From CAWBRT01 sp963832365 (GTDB lineage: Bacteria > Acidobacteriota > Terriglobia > Terriglobales > Acidobacteriaceae), in contig CAWHUL010000030.1 in NCBI GenBank assembly GCA_963832365.1, positions 124,001 through 188,000 of the forward strand: a stretch of 64,000 bases of DNA. The letters are read 5' to 3'. How positions within the stretch are numbered: the stretch's first letter is position 1; each line of letters begins with the position of its first letter. Made by a program: the position numbers and the translations under genes. Below are positions 16,996 through 24,846 of this stretch, in pieces. A model generated the notes under the pieces. The model ran no database searches. It was not told the origin of the DNA and saw only the letters and a list, made by a program, of their open reading frames with translations.

Positions 16996-17040
16996 CAAAC
17001 CCTGACTCGAAAGTCAGGGTTCAGTAGGTAAGTTAGGCCC

Positions 17041-17377
17041 GAGTTGATAATGCAGTGTGTTACCAGGTGGAAAGGTATACGTCAGTAGATCCTGTGTCAC
17101 ACTCTGCGCCTTCTGCTTAGGTTGTGCAAGTTACAGCCGTAACCTGCTCCGCATTGACCGTTAGTACCCGACGTAACTTGCGTGGAGATATCGGCACGCG
17201 ATACTTTCGGATTGCACAGAGAATCTGCTGTGTTCGGGCTGGATGGGATTCGCAAAAGGTATACCCCGAGAACAAACTCGGTATCCAGCCCGGCGGTGAC
17301 TAGCGGGGTATACCAATTACCGAATTAGGTTAAGAGAAGCTGACATCTTTGGGGGAGGATGTCAGCTTCCTTTTTTT
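17041..17377 (+). ncRNA. Candidate structured non-coding RNA
   Basis: No coding frame fits 17022-17377, yet the stretch holds many long complementary arms and ends in an excellent terminator. Seen directly: GCAAGTTAC (17126-17134) pairs with GTAACTTGC (17173-17181); CGGGCTGGAT (17235-17244) with ATCCAGCCCG (17283-17292); GGTATACCCCG (17258-17268) with CGGGGTATACC (17304-17314). The last two interlock as a pseudoknot. CCGAG (17266-17270) can instead pair with CTCGG (17277-17281), giving mutually exclusive folds. GGTATAC also recurs at 17074-17080. It does not show tmRNA, RNase P or SRP landmarks. It could be a trans-acting RNA or a riboswitch-like leader; the 5' end is unknown and the strand is inferred from the terminator. 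Confidence 0.55.
17336..17377 (+). terminator. Rho-independent terminator
   Basis: Perfect 12-bp stem GAAGCTGACATC (17336-17347) / GATGTCAGCTTC (17358-17369) with a 10-base loop, followed by CTTTTTTT. No gene precedes it on this strand within 390 bases, so it most likely ends a non-coding transcript. Confidence 0.9.
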
Positions 17378-17460
17378 GTTCTCCGATTGCAGAGTTATTG
17401 ATCGCGCAGTCTCAACCGCCGCAACTTGTTGCCGAGTAGTTGTATCCCACAAGTCAGATT

Positions 17461-17622
17461 GTCATGGTGAGCGCAGTCGAGCCACCTCTTGTTCCTCACC
17501 GCTGAAGAACAAAAGATGGCTCCACTCCGCGCCCGACCAGCTTCTTGCTGATCGAACACATATCAGGTACGCGGCGTCGCTGCTCCGACCACAGGCGCTC
17601 GGCGCTCCGGTCGCCATGACAT
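17461..17622. repeat. Full-length dispersed repeat, family B
   Basis: Starts TTGTCATGGTGAGCGCAGTC and ends GGTCGCCATGACA, so the ends are inverted. Internal arms GAGCCACCTCTTGTTC and GAACAAAAGATGGCTC also pair. Shorter copies lie at about 3350, 12117 and 59211. No coding content. Confidence 0.65.
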
Positions 17623-17687
17623 CTACCTGGGATCTTGGATACGCCGACAGGGGAACTGGTCTAGTGCCTTCCCAATGCGTTCGTCCC

Positions 17688-18119
17688 TTACTTTCTGCCG
17701 ATGATCACTCTTTGGGGCGAAGGGAAAATGTCATGCAATTCGACCGACCGGAATCCTGCGTTGCCAAACATGCGTTCCAGTTCGCTGAACGTATAGGCAT
17801 CTCCCGAAGGGGTGTTTGCCAGCATCATCAGCGAGAACTCGGCGGGGATCGGCGTCAGGCGATCCTCGTTAGGCACAAATTCGACCGCAACCGCACTGCC
17901 TCCGGGCTTGAGTGCGCGAAGTACCTTTCGTAACAGTGACTCGTTCGTTTCCGCGTCGAAGTGATGCAGAAAGTTTGTAAGCAGCACGATGTCGTAACCG
18001 TTGCCGAATTTCACGTCGAAGGCACTGCCCTCAATCGTGCGGTAACGGTTTCAGCGCAGCGCCCCTCTCGTACGCGCGGTCATGGAATCGAAGAACCGTG
18101 TCGGGAAGGGCTGCTCCAT
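17688..18119 (-). pseudogene. O-methyltransferase remnant with large internal deletion
   Basis: The 3' part (18056 to 17688) encodes the C-terminal third of a SAM-dependent O-methyltransferase of the acetylserotonin/hydroxyneurosporene type: RYRTIEGSAFDV, FLHHFD, LKPGGSAVAVEFVPNE, TPSGDAYTFSELERMF. Just upstream, bases 18119-18058 still encode the family's N-terminal MEQPFPTRFFDSMTA and AYERGAALK, in two frames. The roughly 150 residues that should lie between AALK and RYRTIEG, including most of the SAM-binding fold, are gone. So this is a true deletion pseudogene plus one frameshift, not merely an indel error. It lies 290 bases from the tRNA that received the island. Confidence 0.8.
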
Positions 18120-18408
18120 TGCCGCTGGTGTTCGCGACTGAGCGCGGACTTGGTTTGTGCGTTTCTGGACATGGGGTTAACCTCCGCAATTCGATGAAGA
18201 ACAGCGTTACTTTGACTCCGCTCCTTGAGAAGTCCGTCTCCGCCGCTGGGTTGCGGCAGGTAAGCTGCTCGCCTGAGTCCTTTGAGATCAAACGTATTTG
18301 TGATCAAACGCGAAGGCGGTCGTTCAGGACAGCCGGACACTAAATGCGGGTTCTGGTAAAGTGTCCACTCCGGTAAATTGATATGAGAGAATGAGGTTAC
18401 GTCGCAAC

Positions 18409-18485
18409 GGCCCTGTAGCTCAGATGGATAGAGCAGCGGTTTCCTAAACCGAAGGTCGGGTGTTCGACTCACCCCAGGGCTACCA
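18409..18485 (+). tRNA. tRNA-Arg (anticodon CCT)
   Basis: A complete cloverleaf: acceptor GGCCCTG / CAGGGCT (first pair G-U), D arm GCTC...GAGC, anticodon stem CGGTT / AACCG around TTCCTAA-type loop giving anticodon CCT, T arm GGGTG-TTCGACT-CACCC, discriminator A and encoded CCA. It is the integration target of the island that follows; its 3' half is the left attachment site. Confidence 0.95.
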
Positions 18486-18490
18486 TCCCA
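18440..18490 (+). repeat. Attachment site attL (tRNA-Arg 3' end)
   Basis: 51 bases from the anticodon loop through the CCA end (TTTCCTAAACC... CCATCCCA) are repeated exactly at 31378-31428. Insertion at this site leaves the tRNA intact. Confidence 0.9.
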
Positions 18491-18554
18491 TCTCATTGAA
18501 ATCGCACTAGATAACGGCAGGGGATGCCGGGCGATTCCTCAAAAGCGTTGACAG

Positions 18555-19769
18555 TTAGTTGACAGATAAGGTTTCCGGCAACGCATCTTCAAGCCTTCCC
18601 ATGGCTTGCACGTTCTGTTCATCGCTGGTTTTCACGTAGTACGTGACAGTCGTGCTCACGTTGGCGTGTCGCAGGATGCTCTGAATCACCTTCTCAGGCA
18701 CTCCCAGCGCATACAGGTTGCTTCCCAGCCCGCGCCGTGCAGCGTGCCAGCCGTGCCACTTCGGAAGGGAATCGTCCAGCTTGAAAACGTGGTCGGCCTC
18801 GTCGTGTTCCGATTCGTTCTTGCGGCACTTCTCGCAACGCTTCAGTGCGGGCAAAATCTCGCGGTTGAGCACGTTGTTCAAATCTTGCGGTGTTTTCTTT
18901 GTGTTAGGGAACATCGTTCCACTCTGCGGATTGCCGCAGCGCAAACGGTACATTTCGAGTCGCGCCGCCAGTTGCTTGATGACGGGCACAGCGCCTTTGC
19001 TCCGTTCCGTCTTGGGGTCGTTTACGTGACCTTGCCAGATGGCGCGCGTAATACGGAGTGTGCCGTCTTGGTAGTTCTCCCAGAGTAAGCCTTGTATCTC
19101 GCTCTTTCGCAGACCCGCGAATGCGGCCACAGCGAACACGGCAGCGGCACGCTCCGGGAGTACCGCAAGCATGGATTGAATCTCGTCCAAGCTGTAGGCA
19201 TAGGTTTCTTGGGGCTGCGGAGCCTTTGGACTAATCCCGGTGTCTCGGACAGGGTTCTCGTTCAAGTAATAGCCCTGCTGCCTTGCCAGCTTGAACACAG
19301 CGCTAATGAAAGTCTTGATGTGCCGCAGTGTGTTCCGTCCAAGCTTTCCTGGTTTCGCCATCGAATCGAGCCACGATTGAACGTCGAAGGTGCGAACATT
19401 TTTGAGCCATTCGCTCCCGCTGCGGGGCTTCAGGTGGATGTTCCAGATGTCCCGGTAGCCCTTCTGCGTGCTGGCCCGCTTGAACTGTTCCATGTGCGGG
19501 AAGTAAACCCGCTCCACAAAGTCGGTCACGGTCAGAACGCGCTCCGGGGTTTTGTTGGTGACATTGGCATCTTCCACGATAGCCTTTGCCAGTTCCTCTA
19601 TGGTGAATGGTGGACGTTTGCCGCGAGTGGTCACCGGCCCTACCTGCTTGGCAATCCTCGCGTGCTTCACTTCGCCGTGCTCGACACGATCCTCAAAATA
19701 GCGCACGTACCAGAAGCCGCGCGCCTGGAAGATCGTTCCTGTTTGTTGGCGTTTCTTTCTCACGGTCAC
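18555..19769 (-). CDS. Tyrosine recombinase / island integrase
   Basis: A 404-residue site-specific integrase. Catalytic residues are visible: Arg221 in AFAGLRKSEI, Lys in the beta-hairpin PKTERSKGAVPV, His342 and Arg345 in WHAARRGLG, His368 in LRHANVS and the Tyr nucleophile in VTYYVK (377/378). The N-terminal arm-binding and core-binding domains precede it. An unusual C-EKC-RKNESEHDEADH segment (about 312-327) is inserted between the Lys and HxxR motifs and could bind zinc. Its 3' end faces the tRNA, 70 bases away, the standard layout. Start ATG overlaps the stop of the small upstream gene by 4 bases. Confidence 0.95.
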   Translation of the reverse strand: MTVRKKRQQTGTIFQARGFWYVRYFEDRVEHGEVKHARIAKQVGPVTTRGKRPPFTIEELAKAIVEDANVTNKTPERVLTVTDFVERVYFPHMEQFKRASTQKGYRDIWNIHLKPRSGSEWLKNVRTFDVQSWLDSMAKPGKLGRNTLRHIKTFISAVFKLARQQGYYLNENPVRDTGISPKAPQPQETYAYSLDEIQSMLAVLPERAAAVFAVAAFAGLRKSEIQGLLWENYQDGTLRITRAIWQGHVNDPKTERSKGAVPVIKQLAARLEMYRLRCGNPQSGTMFPNTKKTPQDLNNVLNREILPALKRCEKCRKNESEHDEADHVFKLDDSLPKWHGWHAARRGLGSNLYALGVPEKVIQSILRHANVSTTVTYYVKTSDEQNVQAMGRLEDALPETLSVN

Positions 19770-19984
19770 TTTCCTTTCTCTTGTGCTTGTTTCCGCTTCC
19801 GCTCACGCGCTGCGACGGCGAGCTTTGCTATTCGTTTCCGCTCCGCAGCCGAGAGACTAGCGTTTCTCGCTGCTGCTGCGTTCTTGGCAATCTCGGAGCG
19901 TTCGGCGCCGGAAAGACTCTTGGCCCGTGCCTTCCCGCCCAACTTCCCGAGCGCCACTGCTGCCGGGTTCTTTTTCTCTGTCAT
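19766..19984 (-). CDS. Small basic Ala/Lys-rich protein
   Basis: A 72-residue highly basic protein made of two imperfect repeats, LSGAERSEIAKNAAAARNAS and LSAAERKRIAKLAVAARERK, after a GKLGGKARAK segment. Such proteins are common in actinobacterial and acidobacterial elements and are probably nucleic-acid binding. Its stop overlaps the integrase start (ATGA), so it is translationally coupled and may influence integrase expression or act as an architectural factor. Function is inferred from position only. Confidence 0.7.
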   Translation of the reverse strand: MTEKKNPAAVALGKLGGKARAKSLSGAERSEIAKNAAAARNASLSAAERKRIAKLAVAARERKRKQAQEKGK

Positions 19985-20042
19985 GCGGAAACTATCTCGC
20001 TTACCGTTAAGCTAGTCAAGAGGAAAGTGAGATTCGGCGCAA

Positions 20043-20243
20043 CTATTTTCGTCTGCTGGTCCACCACTTCAGCAGGGCAGGGGATTGCCATTCAAAGCGG
20101 ACGTACCTGCCAAGCCGGACAGTAGGAATCGGATCGGCCGCACGGTCGCGGGTGTGTTCTCGAACCCAACTCACCGGCACGCGCCAACGCTTCGCCAGTT
20201 CACTTGCATCCAGAACCTCGAAACTCTGGTTATCTGTCAACAT
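20043..20243 (-). CDS. Excisionase-like helix-turn-helix protein
   Basis: A 66-residue MerR-like winged-helix (HTH_17/AlpA/Xis) protein: LDASELAKRWRVPVSWVREH is the helix-turn-helix, and PIPTVRLGRYVRFEWQSPALLKWW is the wing with the typical R-x-GR-x-VRF motif. In an island next to an integrase this is most likely the recombination directionality factor or its regulator. The 232 bases between it and the next upstream gene show nothing recognisable. Confidence 0.82.
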   Translation of the reverse strand: MLTDNQSFEVLDASELAKRWRVPVSWVREHTRDRAADPIPTVRLGRYVRFEWQSPALLKWWTSRRK

Positions 20244-20475
20244 CGTGTCAACGCTCCAATTTTGTCTTTGCCGCTCAATGCTTTAGAAGTGAGCAGCGGT
20301 TACACTAACCAACAGTCCGTGTCGCTTTGCCTTTGGCGGACCATCCCCGTTGCGAGCGCGTGAGTTTCGCGACCAGTACGCGCGCGCGCGAGGGAAGGCC
20401 CGCCCCTTGGGTGTGTGCTGGAGTGAGCGGTTCACCCTCGACCCCGGCAAGGGCCGAAGCTTCAAGAGCTGACAA

Positions 20476-20991
20476 TCACTCTCTGGAAACCTCTGTATCT
20501 GTTCCGTTTAATCGTTGCTGTCCTTGACTGTGTGACTTGCTGACTGAGTGACCCGGAAAACCCGTTTCCCACTGGACGATTCGCCGCACAACTGAATACG
20601 GCACCGGCCCTTCCGTGTCCCCAATCTCCACGCGCGCCAGGCGCCCAACAAAGACCCTCGGGGAGAGTCGATCTCCGCGCGCTGGCGGCCCGCTGTTGGC
20701 CCGTATCCACTCGGGGAGATACTTGCCCCGCCGTGAGGCGTGAGGCTTGTCACCGGCGCCCAGCGGGAACCACAGAGGCACGCAAGCAATCACGCGCAAC
20801 AGGTCATCCGTGAGCACATCCCAACGCAACAGGCAGAGCCAGCGACGGAAGCCAGGGTCACGGTATTGCTTCCCCCATTTGCAATAGGCCCGGTACTCGC
20901 CGGGAGCGATGCGCGGATAGTTTCTCCACTCGATTGCGTCTGAGTCGGCCCGGCGCTTGCGCGCCGGACCTTCCCGCTGTGTGCCCGTCAT
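20476..20991 (-). CDS. Island protein of unknown function (operon gene 4)
   Basis: A 171-residue protein not assigned to a family. It is basic at the N terminus (MTGTQREGPARKRRAD) and Trp/Arg-rich (WRNYPRIAPGEYRAYCKWGK, FRRWLCLLRWDVL), has a hydrophobic middle (VIACVPLWFPLGAG) and a polar tail. The Trp/Tyr pattern resembles replication or nucleic-acid-handling proteins of small elements, but no motif settles it. It is the last of four genes linked by 4-base ATGA overlaps. Confidence 0.6.
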   Translation of the reverse strand: MTGTQREGPARKRRADSDAIEWRNYPRIAPGEYRAYCKWGKQYRDPGFRRWLCLLRWDVLTDDLLRVIACVPLWFPLGAGDKPHASRRGKYLPEWIRANSGPPARGDRLSPRVFVGRLARVEIGDTEGPVPYSVVRRIVQWETGFPGHSVSKSHSQGQQRLNGTDTEVSRE

Positions 20992-21335
20992 TGCGCACCG
21001 TCCCGCTCAGGATCGAAGCGGAGCCAATACCGCGAGAGCACGCGGCCATCGGCGGCACGTTCGATTTCGTTGTGAATAACGAAACCATGCGAGCGAAGTT
21101 CATTGAACCGCGCGCCGTGCTGGGCAATCCCGGCAGCCATGATTGCCGGCAACTCGACTGACCTTCCTTGGAAGCGTGCTTCCCGCAACATCTCGACCAG
21201 CAGGTCTGCTTGAGTGGGGGCTCCGCGTTTTTTCCCCGCCTTGAAAAGTTGCTGCTGTCTCGGTGTCGCTTCGTGGTTTCGCCACAAGCAGCCTTTCGCC
21301 GCCGGGCTCTCTAGAGGCGTGCTTTTCTCCGTCAT
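20988..21335 (-). CDS. Winged-helix-like island protein (operon gene 3)
   Basis: A 115-residue protein. The C-terminal half (QADLLVEMLREARFQGRSVELPAIMAAGIAQHGARFNELRSHGFVI... SRYWLRFDPE) has the look of a winged helix: helix, helix, recognition helix ARFNELRSHGF, then a wing ending YWL. Similar sequences accompany phage or plasmid genes that read 'helix-turn-helix domain'. It probably binds DNA. Overlaps both neighbours by 4 bases. Confidence 0.65.
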   Translation of the reverse strand: MTEKSTPLESPAAKGCLWRNHEATPRQQQLFKAGKKRGAPTQADLLVEMLREARFQGRSVELPAIMAAGIAQHGARFNELRSHGFVIHNEIERAADGRVLSRYWLRFDPERDGAQ

Positions 21336-21838
21336 AGTCCACCTCTATGCTGCTGTACCCCTCCTGAGACAGAGGCGGCGGTCTCTGGCGTCTGAAATGG
21401 GCTTGCTGGAGAGATTTGTTTGGTTCTGGCGCGGAGTCGCATCTGCGCAAGGCGGGTGAGCAGGGCTGGCGTAGTTCTGCGTTTCGTCTTGATCCGCAGA
21501 GCCGAGAGAAAGAACGTGCTGGCCCGGTCATCGGTAGGGTCGAAAGCGAACGTCGCCTCGTCACCGCCCAGACTGCCGGCTATTCGTTCGCCAAACTGTT
21601 CGGTGATTGCCTTCCGAATACGCGCTGCGCGGGTCCGAGAAAAGCTCCCGTATCCCCAAATGGAGGCGATCAGGCGCTTGCCGTCGCCAAATTCAATAAT
21701 GTCACCGTGTCGCCCAGAGACAATCGCGTCGTTGCAATCGTCCCGTCCGATGCGGAGTCGATGCCGCTGCGCGAAACGCTCGATCAGATTGCCCGACTTG
21801 TTTCCCGGCGGGTGATTCCGCCGAAGCCCGCCGGTCAC
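21332..21838 (-). CDS. Island protein of unknown function (operon gene 2)
   Basis: A 168-residue basic protein with no recognised family. The centre (DIIEFGDGKRLIASIWGYGSFSRTRAARIRKAITEQFGERI) suggests an alpha/beta fold, followed by an Arg-rich helix and a Pro/Ser tail. It has no signal peptide or membrane segment. It is coupled to both neighbours through ATGA overlaps, so the four products are probably made in fixed ratio. Confidence 0.55.
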   Translation of the reverse strand: MTGGLRRNHPPGNKSGNLIERFAQRHRLRIGRDDCNDAIVSGRHGDIIEFGDGKRLIASIWGYGSFSRTRAARIRKAITEQFGERIAGSLGGDEATFAFDPTDDRASTFFLSALRIKTKRRTTPALLTRLAQMRLRARTKQISPASPFQTPETAASVSGGVQQHRGGL

Positions 21839-22098
21839 CGGGCACCGCCTTTCTCTAGGCGGCTCGCAGTTCTGCAGAGTGGCAGGTAAAGCTCCCGCAG
21901 GCCAGAAGCCAGGGAGCGGAAGTGTTCGCGGTCGAGTTTGTCGTTAGAGGCTTCGCCGGCAGCGTCTAATTGCCGTCCAGCGCGATTGATGTGGGCGAGT
22001 GCCCGCTGGAGGCGACGGCTTGCAAGACGGTTTGAACTTAAGGCAGAATGCTCTTGATTCAAGGCAATCTCCATCGGCGTCTGGCTCGCCCCTTCCAA
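21835..22098 (-). CDS. Small helical island protein (operon gene 1)
   Basis: An 87-residue, probably all-helical protein (SNRLASRRLQRALAHINRAGRQLDAAGEASNDKLDREHFRSLASGLRELYL). Unknown function. First gene of the four-gene overlapping set; the promoter should lie in 22099-22263, which also holds runs of GAATTGAGAA-like repeats near 22220-22255. Confidence 0.55.
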   Translation of the reverse strand: MEGASQTPMEIALNQEHSALSSNRLASRRLQRALAHINRAGRQLDAAGEASNDKLDREHFRSLASGLRELYLPLCRTASRLEKGGAR

Positions 22099-22263
22099 GA
22101 GCGCCGGGCGCCGATCGTGTGTTTAGTTCGGCAATGCCGCCGAACTGGAGAGAGTGTGGGCGTGAGCACCTGAATCGTCTAGGGACGGATGGGACAAATG
22201 AGAAAATCAAGAATGGGGGATTGAGAAGAATTGGGAAGAATTGAGAAAAATTGAGAACTGAGC

Positions 22264-23769
22264 CTAAGTGTCCTCCTCGTTCTCACCCTCGAGAAGCTCA
22301 AGGACCAATTTGGTTGGTATCATGCCAGATACCGCAGCGGGCCTGAGCTTTCCCTCGTCAAGCCACCTATAGATGGTTGATTTAGACCTTCTACACGCCT
22401 CGGCTGCTTCTTGAACCGTGAGCACTCTAAACCGCTCAGGGTCGCGTAGCTTATCATTCACTGACGCCCACGAAGATCTCCTAGACTCTACAGACTTACG
22501 TACCTTTTCTGTCTCGGTCACGTTCGCACCGCGAGCAGGTGCTTCTGAACTTTCTGAGGGTGGGGACGACACACCGGCAGGCGCCCTCGAAACAGAGATG
22601 CCTTCGCACTCTTCGAGGCCAACCGTTGCGCATAGCACTGATTGGGAAAAGCAAGCTGAAGATTCGCAAATACGAGGGATGGAAACCTTGTCGTCCTCTT
22701 TCACGAGCTTGTAATAGTCTCCCCAGCGGTATGGCTCATCAGTGGTTTGGGTCTGCTCAATTCGTCGACATAGCTTCCGAATCCAGAGCTGCAGGCCCGA
22801 GATTTCAGGCGGTCGGTCCTCGAACGCTTCACCTGCAATAGAAGCAAGCGCCATAAACCGTTCACGAAAATCTTCTGGACCGTTCCAACTAACTTCCCAC
22901 TCTTCGCTCGCGTTCGAACCATTCAGGGCGCGCGAGACACGCAGCCAGTTGTCGGGATAAGCAGGTTCGCGACTGATTTCCTCTATAGAGAGCTTAAGAA
23001 AGCCAGCATATATCTCCTCCCACAGTGCCGTTCGACTAAGAGATTCGAGTGGTTCGGGCACCGCTTTGAACGGAGGAGGCAGCATGGCCTGCTTGGCAAG
23101 TTCTGTGTAAGCAGCACCGTACTCTTGCAAAACTCTTCTCGCCACGTCTCTCGCAAGTTGCTGGCGATATTCGTCCCGTACTGAACGCGATTTCTGTTCG
23201 TCCCACAGCACCCATTGTTCTTTTTCGTCATATCGATCCCATCCCGCAGGATGCATGCTAAGGAAGCGCGGTATTGGTGAGTTGTAGTCATAACGCGAAC
23301 CCTGACAAGCCATTCCGATCCAGAAATACGCGATGCATGACTCGCCAAACAAGGTGTGCAACACAAGCGCTCTAGCCCACTCGAGCGGGTGCATACTGAG
23401 CAAGGTGGCGTTTGCCCTTCCAATATCGTAAAGCTCTCGGAAACAGGATGCTGCCAGCTCACTTGATCCGTAACTGAACGCAGAAAATATTCCTTTGAGC
23501 ACTGCGGGAGCTGTACCTCTCGAAAGAGTTTCGTCCACCTCTTGGAGCGCTCTCGAGCTAAGTCCCTGTCGATAGTCTGACCATCGCGCTGCATAAACAC
23601 GCTTGGTTGGACCATCGATCGAGTCAGAATGAAGGCTGGCAAAGCAGTAGAGTGCGGTCGCTTTTAGATAATGCTCATCTTTTCCGTACAACGTGCATAT
23701 TATGTGGTCTACTGCGGGCATCAACTGCTGGGGAGTGAGTAGTTCTCGCTCATCAGGTATGCCGGCCAT
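22264..23769 (-). CDS. Large unknown island protein with C-terminal HTH
   Basis: A 501-residue protein. Residues 1-385 match no family I recognise; they are helical and Trp/Tyr-rich (e.g. LHTLFGESCIAYFWIGMACQ, PAGWDRYDEKEQWVLWDEQK). A low-complexity Ser/Pro/Ala linker (about 390-430) leads to a C-terminal excisionase-type helix-turn-helix, LTVQEAAEACRRSKSTIYRW-LDEGKL (about 450-480), but without the usual R-x-GR wing. A DNA-tethered sensor or effector is a reasonable guess. The GC content of this stretch seems lower than that of its neighbours. It is monocistronic. Confidence 0.7.
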   Translation of the reverse strand: MAGIPDERELLTPQQLMPAVDHIICTLYGKDEHYLKATALYCFASLHSDSIDGPTKRVYAARWSDYRQGLSSRALQEVDETLSRGTAPAVLKGIFSAFSYGSSELAASCFRELYDIGRANATLLSMHPLEWARALVLHTLFGESCIAYFWIGMACQGSRYDYNSPIPRFLSMHPAGWDRYDEKEQWVLWDEQKSRSVRDEYRQQLARDVARRVLQEYGAAYTELAKQAMLPPPFKAVPEPLESLSRTALWEEIYAGFLKLSIEEISREPAYPDNWLRVSRALNGSNASEEWEVSWNGPEDFRERFMALASIAGEAFEDRPPEISGLQLWIRKLCRRIEQTQTTDEPYRWGDYYKLVKEDDKVSIPRICESSACFSQSVLCATVGLEECEGISVSRAPAGVSSPPSESSEAPARGANVTETEKVRKSVESRRSSWASVNDKLRDPERFRVLTVQEAAEACRRSKSTIYRWLDEGKLRPAAVSGMIPTKLVLELLEGENEEDT

Positions 23770-24154
23770 GCGTCACCCTTCCGTGACCTTCCCGTTTTGT
23801 GGAGTGACCTGGAAGGCGGGGACGGGAAGGCGCCCCGCCTTGTCGCCGCCGATGATCAGTCAGCAGCTATCCGGCTCAATGGGATAGTACCGCGAGAGGC
23901 GCTACAGCGACAGACATTTGCGAGCGCGGCAGGTCGGCCGGCACGATTACCGCATTACTTTACGGTAACGATGTCACTACCTACGGCGGACAACTGGCGA
24001 AACTCGTTGGCGGGTAACCTCTTACACGAGCAACAATGCTGGGTCAAGTTGCGACTATAACATTACCGGAAGTAACTAGAATCTGGACAGTGCGCAAGCG
24101 TCAGCCATTTAATTGCCTCGGCGGGCGCAGCGCTGAAGCACCCCGGTTCCGGCA
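23770..24154. other. Intergenic region, no gene seen
   Basis: 385 bases inside the island between two converging-type genes. It holds several short TTAC/GTAA motifs (near 23955, 24017 and 24062) but no convincing ORF, hairpin-plus-T terminator or repeated iteron. It would be a place to look for an origin or promoter. Confidence 0.4.
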
Positions 24155-24376
24155 TTAAATTTCGCGATGGTTCTTGGCGATGACGATCAATAGTGCGTCA
24201 TCGGCGCCCAACTTGCGAAGCCGCTCTTTGGTCCCATCGGTCAGTTCGAAGTTAACGCCGTACCATTGCACAAGCGCGGTGACTCTTTCGGGTGAAACGC
24301 TTCCAATAAACACCTTAGCTTGCGAGCGCAGGGCAATCAGAACACAATAGCAGCATGAAGCAAGAGCGCGCGCCAA
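24155..24376 (-). CDS. Fragment with a secreted-protein N-terminal domain
   Basis: A 73-residue reading frame. The segment VTALVQWYGVNFELTDGTKERLRKLGADDALLIVIAK matches the short domain found near the N terminus of many acidobacterial secreted proteins, which normally continues for hundreds of residues. Here it stops at once, and the start (TTG) overlaps a divergent gene. Probably a remnant. Confidence 0.35.
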   Translation of the reverse strand: MARALASCCYCVLIALRSQAKVFIGSVSPERVTALVQWYGVNFELTDGTKERLRKLGADDALLIVIAKNHREI

Positions 24377-24846
24377 ACGCGACAGTAAGCCTCGGCCGGC
24401 ATAAGCGGACCTGTTCGGTCTGTGCCCACCAGCAGCGCGCTGAAATTGAAGGCGCGTTTATCGCATGGCGCAGTCCGGCGGCAATCGCCGAAGAATACGG
24501 GCTCGCGGACAGAGCCAGCGTCTATCGCCACGCTCACGCGCTTGGACTCTTCCAGAAGCGCCAAGGGAATGTGCGGGCGGCGCTGGAGCGCATCATTGAA
24601 AAAGCGGGCGAAGTGGATGTGACCGCTTCCGCCGTTGTCGCGGCTGTGCAAGCCTACTCGAAAATCAACGCGGCGGGTCGATGGATCGACCGCACGGAAA
24701 CCGTTTCACTGAACGACCTTTTCGGAAAGATGACGGACGCCGAGCTCGAGACTTATGCCCGCGATGGCACCTTGCCGGACTGGTTCACCGTCACCGTAGG
24801 CGCAACAGCAGGCGGCAGTCGGGAGGACGAATACGATGGCAAATAA
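24355..24846 (+). CDS. Phage-like HTH protein, possible small terminase type
   Basis: A 163-residue protein. An N-terminal C-SVC pair (RTCSVCAHQQRAEIE) and a helix-turn-helix region (RSPAAIAEEYGLADRASVYRHAHALGL) are followed by a long helical segment and an acidic tail. The arrangement resembles DNA-recognition subunits such as small terminases, but no large terminase or capsid gene is present. It overlaps the next gene by 11 bases. Confidence 0.6.
   Translation: MKQERAPNATVSLGRHKRTCSVCAHQQRAEIEGAFIAWRSPAAIAEEYGLADRASVYRHAHALGLFQKRQGNVRAALERIIEKAGEVDVTASAVVAAVQAYSKINAAGRWIDRTETVSLNDLFGKMTDAELETYARDGTLPDWFTVTVGATAGGSREDEYDGK

Noticed and set aside
17041..17377. tmRNA or 6S RNA
   Set aside because: There is no tRNA-like acceptor with T-arm and no tag reading frame ending in a stop for tmRNA, and the arms do not form the single long rod with central bubble of 6S RNA. 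It is left as an unassigned candidate.
18080..18496. Reading frame over the tRNA giving a 'GVSRTPDLRFRK' protein
   Set aside because: It is the well-known spurious translation of tRNA genes next to integrases on the opposite strand.
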